Assembly: GCA_023415305.1 (NCBI GenBank)
Contig: JAEZKZ010000110.1
Span: forward strand, 1 to 64,000
Reading direction: 5' to 3'
DNA length: 64,000 nucleotides
Origin: Bacillota bacterium
GTDB taxonomy: Bacteria; Bacillota; Clostridia; Acetivibrionales; DSM-1351
Each line of letters begins with the position of its first letter. Positions within the stretch are counted from its first letter, which is position 1. The notes beneath the pieces are model-generated. The model was not told where the DNA came from and did not search any database. It saw nothing but the letters and a program-made list of their open reading frames with translations. Positions 60,007-64,000 of this stretch are shown one piece after another. Both the position numbers and the translations under genes were made by a program.

Positions 60007-61875
60007 ATGTTCAAAAAAGTAAGACGTGTCCTTGTGGGTAAACCTTTGAAAAATGAAGCGTTAAATGAACAGAGGCTGGGCGTTTTGTGGGGACTGCCTA
60101 TTTTATCAAGTGATGCCATATCTTCTGTGGCATATGCCGGTCAGGAAGTATTAATGGTATTGATACCTGTTATTGGTTTAGGAGCATATAAGCAGCTATC
60201 ATTTATTTCAGTATCAATTATATGTCTTCTTATGATTTTGATGTTATCTTACAGGCAGATAATTGACAGTTATCCCAATGGCGGTGGGGCCTACGTGGTT
60301 GCAAAGGAAAATCTCGGTATACGCGCTGGAGTAACTGCCGGAGCAGCATTGGCAGTAGATTATATACTCACTGTTGCAGTTAGTATATCCTCTGGCGTTG
60401 AGCAGTTTACAACAGCTTTTAAAGTTTTCAAGCCATATTCGGTACTTATTGCAGTTGTTCTGGTACTCCTTCTTATGATAGGAAACTTGAGAGGTATAAA
60501 AGAATCTTCAAGAATATTCGGAATACCGGCCTATATGTTTATTATAGGAATCATAATTATGATTGTGTGGGGACTTGTTACAATAAAAAGAGGATATGTT
60601 CCTCCTCCACCCCAAAATATGCCTTCGGTGGTAGAACCGTTATCAATAATTCTCATACTAAGGGCCTTTTCCAACGGCTGTACTGCTCTTACAGGTGTTG
60701 AGGCAGTGAGTAACGCAGTTCCTAATTTTAAGGAACCAAGTACTAAGTATGCAAAGAGAGTTTTACTTCTCCTATCCATGATAATTCTCGTTTTATTCGG
60801 CGGCAGTTCAGTCCTGGCTAATTTATATCAGGTTAATCCTCAGGGTAATGCCATGCTTGTTCTTATTGCTGAAGAAATCTTCGGACATAGTTTTATGTTT
60901 TACTATATAACAGCAACTACGTTTATTATACTTGTTATGGCCGCAAATACAGCTTATTCAGGTTTCCCCATGCTGATATCCTTAATGGCGAAGGAAGGAT
61001 ATGCTCCTCGTCAGCTCAGTATGAGAGGGGATAGACTCAGCTATGACAATGGTATAATATTGCTGTCTATAGTTGCATCAATACTGATGATTATATTTAA
61101 AGCAAAGGTTACAAGCCTGCTGGGTTTATATGCTATAGGAGTATTTATTTCCTTCACTCTGGCTCAGACAGGAATGTTTATGAAATGGAAGAAGAGCAAG
61201 GAAAAAGGTTGGAAACGCAAGGCTATAATAAACGGCTTTGGTGCAATTGTAACTTCAATAGTTGTTGTTATAATTGCCTTTACCAAGTTTGAAGAAGGGG
61301 CCTGGCTTGTTGTAATTTTAATACCGCTTCTAATTATAATGATCTTTAAGGTTAAGAAGCATTATAACGCCGTAATGAGACAGCTGAGGTTGAAGCCTGA
61401 GGAAATTGAAGCCATCGACATAAATAAAGCGGTATATACCAACAGAGTTATTGTGCCCATAGAAAGTATAAACAGGTCAAGTTTAAGAGCTTTGAGATAT
61501 GCAAGAACAATATCTGAAAATGTTACAGCGTTCAGTGTGGCTATTGATGATGAAGCCGCAAAAAAAATAAAAGAAAAGTATGGAGCTCTCAAAACAGATA
61601 TTCCATTGATTATTAAGCATTCGCCTTTCAGGAAGGTGGTAGATCCCTTGTTGAAGTTTATAGAATCGGCTGAATACGACTATCAGAATGGTGATATGAT
61701 TACTGTTATACTACCTCAATTTGCTGTAAAGAAATGGTGGCATAAAATTCTACATAATAATACAAGGTATTATATTGAAAGAGAGCTTTTGAAACATAAA
61801 CACATAGTAGTATCCGTTATGCCTTTACAATTAAGGGATGATGATTTTGTTTTAAATAATCCGAAATATGATTAA
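60007..61875 (+). CDS. kimA: KimA-type potassium transporter (APC superfamily)
   Basis: A 622-residue APC-superfamily permease with about 12 helices and a C-terminal cytoplasmic domain, resembling Bacillus KimA (YdaO), a high-affinity K+/H+ symporter inhibited by c-di-AMP. Shared marks: LLSSDA-like LSSDAISSVAYAGQ, LSYRQIIDSYPNGGGAYVVAKENLG, DYILTVAVSISSG, NGCTALTGVEAVSNAVPNF, AANTAYSGFP and the C-terminal PQFAVKKWWHKILHN. GGTGAGG precedes the ATG. The Bacillus gene is controlled by a c-di-AMP riboswitch; I see none here. Confidence 0.85.
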   Translation: MFKKVRRVLVGKPLKNEALNEQRLGVLWGLPILSSDAISSVAYAGQEVLMVLIPVIGLGAYKQLSFISVSIICLLMILMLSYRQIIDSYPNGGGAYVVAKENLGIRAGVTAGAALAVDYILTVAVSISSGVEQFTTAFKVFKPYSVLIAVVLVLLLMIGNLRGIKESSRIFGIPAYMFIIGIIIMIVWGLVTIKRGYVPPPPQNMPSVVEPLSIILILRAFSNGCTALTGVEAVSNAVPNFKEPSTKYAKRVLLLLSMIILVLFGGSSVLANLYQVNPQGNAMLVLIAEEIFGHSFMFYYITATTFIILVMAANTAYSGFPMLISLMAKEGYAPRQLSMRGDRLSYDNGIILLSIVASILMIIFKAKVTSLLGLYAIGVFISFTLAQTGMFMKWKKSKEKGWKRKAIINGFGAIVTSIVVVIIAFTKFEEGAWLVVILIPLLIIMIFKVKKHYNAVMRQLRLKPEEIEAIDINKAVYTNRVIVPIESINRSSLRALRYARTISENVTAFSVAIDDEAAKKIKEKYGALKTDIPLIIKHSPFRKVVDPLLKFIESAEYDYQNGDMITVILPQFAVKKWWHKILHNNTRYYIERELLKHKHIVVSVMPLQLRDDDFVLNNPKYD

Positions 61876-61961
61876 GACATTAAACTAATGTATTCTAATA
61901 TTAATTGTTATATAATATATAATTAAGTAATAAACTATTTATTAAATCGAGGCGTCTGAAT

Positions 61962-62942
61962 ATGAAATATAGTATTGGAATTGAATTGGGTGTAAAAAAC
62001 ATTGTAGCCGGAATTTTGGACAAGAATGGAAAGCTTATCCGTCGTGACACAATCCCTACAAACAAGGACAGGGAATTTGAAGAAATTATCAAGGATATGT
62101 GCGGTTTGGTATCGAAAATTTTAAGTGATGAGGACCTTGAGATTAAAAATGTCAAGTATATTGGTGTTGGATGTCCAGGTATAACCGACAACCTTCATGG
62201 AGTTGTATTAAAAAACTACACCATGAACTTTAACAATGCCAAGGTCAGAGCTGAAATTCAAAAGTACTTCAATGTACCTGTTTATGTTGAAAATGATGCT
62301 AATTGTGTCGCCATAGCCGAATATTTGCTGGGCGCCGCTTATGGTACAAATAATTCGCTTACCATCAAGGTAGGAGTGGGTATTGGCGGAGGAATAATTC
62401 TCGAAGGCTGTATATACAACGGTTTAAACTTTGGAGGAACAGAGTTTGGACATATGGTAATCGATTTTAACGGAAGAACTTGTACCTGTGGAAGAAAAGG
62501 CTGTTGGGAGCAGTATGCTTCTGCGTCTGCATTAATCAGTCAGACCAAGCAGCTGACTGAAGAGTACCCTGATTCAATACTTGCTAATATTGCTGCAAAT
62601 AGCTGTAATAATCAGATTACAGAACTGACTATATTTGAAGCGGCAAAAGCGGGTGACGAGAGAGCAAAAAAGGCATGTCAGGAGTATATAATATATTTCG
62701 CTGAGGGACTAGCCAATATTGTAAATATATTAATGCCTGAGGTTGTTATTATAGCAGGACCAATAAGCAAATTGGGCAACAGTCTGGTATACCCTTTGGT
62801 TGATTTACTGAGAGAAAAAATTTATGGTAAGGAATTGCATATACCGGAATTTAAAATGGCAGAAATGGGTAATGCAGGAATAATAGTTGGAGCAGCTATG
62901 CTGGGTGCCTTTAAGGATGAAAAGCTGTCTGATCTGATATAA
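61962..62942 (+). CDS. ROK-family sugar kinase, probable glucokinase
   Basis: A 326-residue ROK protein that would phosphorylate glucose or a similar hexose with ATP. It has the phosphate loop IGIELGVKNIVAGI, the sugar-binding and catalytic ENDANCVAIAE (Asp base), VGVGIGGGII, EFGHMVID (zinc His) and the zinc motif CTCGRKGCWEQYAS. No DNA-binding domain is present, so it is a kinase rather than a repressor. GAGGCG precedes the ATG. There are no linked sugar genes. Confidence 0.88.
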   Translation: MKYSIGIELGVKNIVAGILDKNGKLIRRDTIPTNKDREFEEIIKDMCGLVSKILSDEDLEIKNVKYIGVGCPGITDNLHGVVLKNYTMNFNNAKVRAEIQKYFNVPVYVENDANCVAIAEYLLGAAYGTNNSLTIKVGVGIGGGIILEGCIYNGLNFGGTEFGHMVIDFNGRTCTCGRKGCWEQYASASALISQTKQLTEEYPDSILANIAANSCNNQITELTIFEAAKAGDERAKKACQEYIIYFAEGLANIVNILMPEVVIIAGPISKLGNSLVYPLVDLLREKIYGKELHIPEFKMAEMGNAGIIVGAAMLGAFKDEKLSDLI

Positions 62943-63025
62943 TATAATTTTTTAGCTGATATTGTAATAGTATAAACTTTAGAGTACTTATGAGTTATTA
63001 TTCAGAATGGGAGATGTTTGACATT

Positions 63026-63247
63026 ATGGCAGAAATCAAATATGAAATAACAGAGAATTTTGGAGTTTTATCAGAGTCAAACAAGGGATGGAATAAGGAG
63101 TTAAATCTTATAAGCTGGAATGATAGAGAACCAAAATATGATATACGTGATTGGTCTCCTGATCACGAGAAAATGGGCAAAGGTGTTACTTTGTCCAAGG
63201 ATGAACTAAAAGAGTTAAAAAAGCTATTAAACAATATGGACATATAA
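63026..63247 (+). CDS. YdbC-family PC4-like single-stranded DNA-binding protein
   Basis: A 73-residue protein of the YdbC/PC4 family. The core KYEITENFGVLSESNKGWNKELNLISWNDREPKYDIRDWSPDHEKMGKGVTLSKDEL matches the family, members of which dimerise and bind single-stranded DNA like eukaryotic PC4. ATG 63026 (MAEIKYEI) fits homologue starts; two earlier in-frame ATGs (62990, 63014) would add up to 12 residues, and the spacing from GGGAG to 63026 is a little long, so the start is not certain. Confidence 0.85.
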   Translation: MAEIKYEITENFGVLSESNKGWNKELNLISWNDREPKYDIRDWSPDHEKMGKGVTLSKDELKELKKLLNNMDI

Positions 63248-63382
63248 GCTGCTAAACATATGGATTATGGATATTTAAGCTATCAGCATGTATCGAAAAG
63301 TATGTATTATCTCGTACACATATGTATGATATTTTATAAAATAAAATATGATAGTACATGTTTTCATATTCTAATCAAAAAT

Positions 63383-63411
63383 AGCCAGGACAACAAGTGC
63401 CCTGGCTTTAC
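63383..63411. terminator. Terminator between ydbC-like and DUF1540 genes
   Basis: AGCCAGG (63383-63389) pairs with CCTGGCT (63401-63407). On the minus strand ATTTTT follows, so it mainly serves the minus-strand DUF1540 gene; the plus side has only TTTA. Confidence 0.7.
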
Positions 63412-63444
63412 TGCGCCTAATCAGCCAAACAGATAATTTGACTT

Positions 63445-63618
63445 CTATTTCCTTTCAAAAGATTGGCAGTCTGTACATTCAACTTCTGTAGGGTTTGATT
63501 CGTGTGTCCCAACCTTGATTTTTTCTAAAGCACAATAGGAGTCGCTTTTACTATGATTGGCACAGGTGTATACAGAACATTCAATATTATGGTTATTTTG
63601 TGATTTGAATAAATGCAT
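63445..63618 (-). CDS. DUF1540 cysteine-rich small protein, second copy
   Basis: A 57-residue minus-strand gene found by translating the gap. It begins MHLFKSQNNHNIECSVYTCANHS, continues SYCALEKIKVG, and ends VECTDCQSFERK, the same cysteine layout as the DUF1540 gene at 12644 (C-x4-C, YC, ECTDC), with one extra Cys. GGAG lies nine bases before the ATG and a hairpin with a T run follows the stop, both supporting a real gene. Function unknown; metal binding is likely. Confidence 0.82.
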   Translation of the reverse strand: MHLFKSQNNHNIECSVYTCANHSKSDSYCALEKIKVGTHESNPTEVECTDCQSFERK

Positions 63619-64000
63619 TAGGCATCACTCCATTCTTTAGGAAATAGGGGATTTTCATAATATATTATTTGTACTTATTTATATAATATTCGATATTATT
63701 TTTCCAAAAAACAGAGAATTGGCAAAAAAGTAATTATTATAGAGAAAAATTGGTGTAAAGCAATAAATAATGATTTAATTTGATGTTGACACTATATATT
63801 GCTTAGTGATAGTATTATTACACAATATATGGCATTTTAAATGTAGGAATTTTATTACATTATACTACATCAATCTACATAATCGAACGTTTTCAAAATT
63901 AATATATTTTTATATATCTGGAATATACCTGTAATAAACGTTTACTTAGTTATATATAGAGAGACATAAACGTGTTCATAGTTGAGCAATGACTTATTGC
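63619..64000 (+). other. Intergenic region at the right end with a promoter
   Basis: A 382-bp AT-rich stretch with no ORF. A plus-strand promoter TTGACA (63786-63791), 18-bp spacer, TAGTAT (63810-63815) is likely for a gene beyond the window. A palindrome TAAACGTTTA (63935-63944) with a central CG resembles LacI/CcpA-type operators. Confidence 0.5.

Noticed and set aside
1..64000. tRNA or rRNA genes
   Set aside because: I read all the gaps on both strands for cloverleaf-like arms and rRNA-like blocks and saw none; a covariance search would be needed to exclude a missed one.

Overview
The window is 64 kb of a low-GC Gram-positive spore former, almost certainly a clostridium. The support is direct: AT-rich DNA, strong AGGAGG-type ribosome binding sites, frequent TTG/GTG starts, SpoVS, an oxygen-sensitive indolepyruvate:ferredoxin oxidoreductase, SLH domains, FapR-controlled type II fatty acid synthesis and a Gram-positive GAAC-N4-GTTC LexA box. 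The gene content resembles mesophilic cellulolytic Ruminiclostridium (cluster III); that placement is from memory, not a search. I see no tRNA, rRNA, CRISPR array, prophage or intact insertion sequence.

Layout. 1-2.5 kb: the 3' end of an SLH/ricin-type surface protein gene, then a MerR-family regulator with an effector domain. 2.5-10.3 kb: a ribose-type locus with two divergent arms, PfkB kinase plus LacI regulator leftward, and a URO-D-family protein, binding protein, permease, ATPase and RbsD pyranase rightward. The control region between the arms is rich in operators. 10.8-15.2 kb: single genes (membrane protein, HD hydrolase, NimA-like flavoprotein, DUF1540, aldo/keto reductase, metallophosphoesterase). 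15.2-20 kb: a two-gene helicase operon, a RecB/Cas4-like nuclease fused to an XPD-type helicase followed by a UvrD-type helicase, under a consensus promoter overlapped by a perfect LexA box. 20-23.8 kb: yqeG, aroE, a ComFB-like gene, an LCP-family gene and an unknown. 24-29.2 kb: iorA-iorB-paaK-(APH-like kinase)-ACT, an aryl-pyruvate/aryl-acetate module. 29.3-31.4 kb: an AraC-VOC fusion regulator and an epimerase gene broken by one in-frame TAG.

31.6-47.5 kb is core housekeeping: cinA, murJ, recA (SOS box), recX, rimO, pgsA, then fapR-plsX-fabH-fabD-fabG-acpP, fabF, rnc and a radical SAM gene. 47.5-52 kb holds spoVS with a sigma-H-like promoter, superoxide dismutase, a coat-like protein with a sigma-K-like promoter, and small redox genes. 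52.2-59.7 kb is smc, ftsY and a UPF0182 membrane protein. 60-64 kb holds a KimA-type potassium transporter, a ROK kinase, a YdbC/PC4-like protein and a 57-residue DUF1540 gene on the minus strand.

How the genes work together: FapR probably represses its own operon through the box just after its promoter, tying lipid supply to malonyl-CoA. LexA probably co-induces recA and the nuclease-helicase operon after DNA damage. The LacI regulator probably controls sugar uptake and phosphorylation. The most unusual points are the SOS-controlled nuclease-XPD/UvrD pair, a probable CTG start for fabH, a URO-D-fold protein leading a ribose operon, and the amber-interrupted epimerase. Many gene starts given here lie downstream of the longest possible open frame, because a Shine-Dalgarno sequence sits inside that longer frame.
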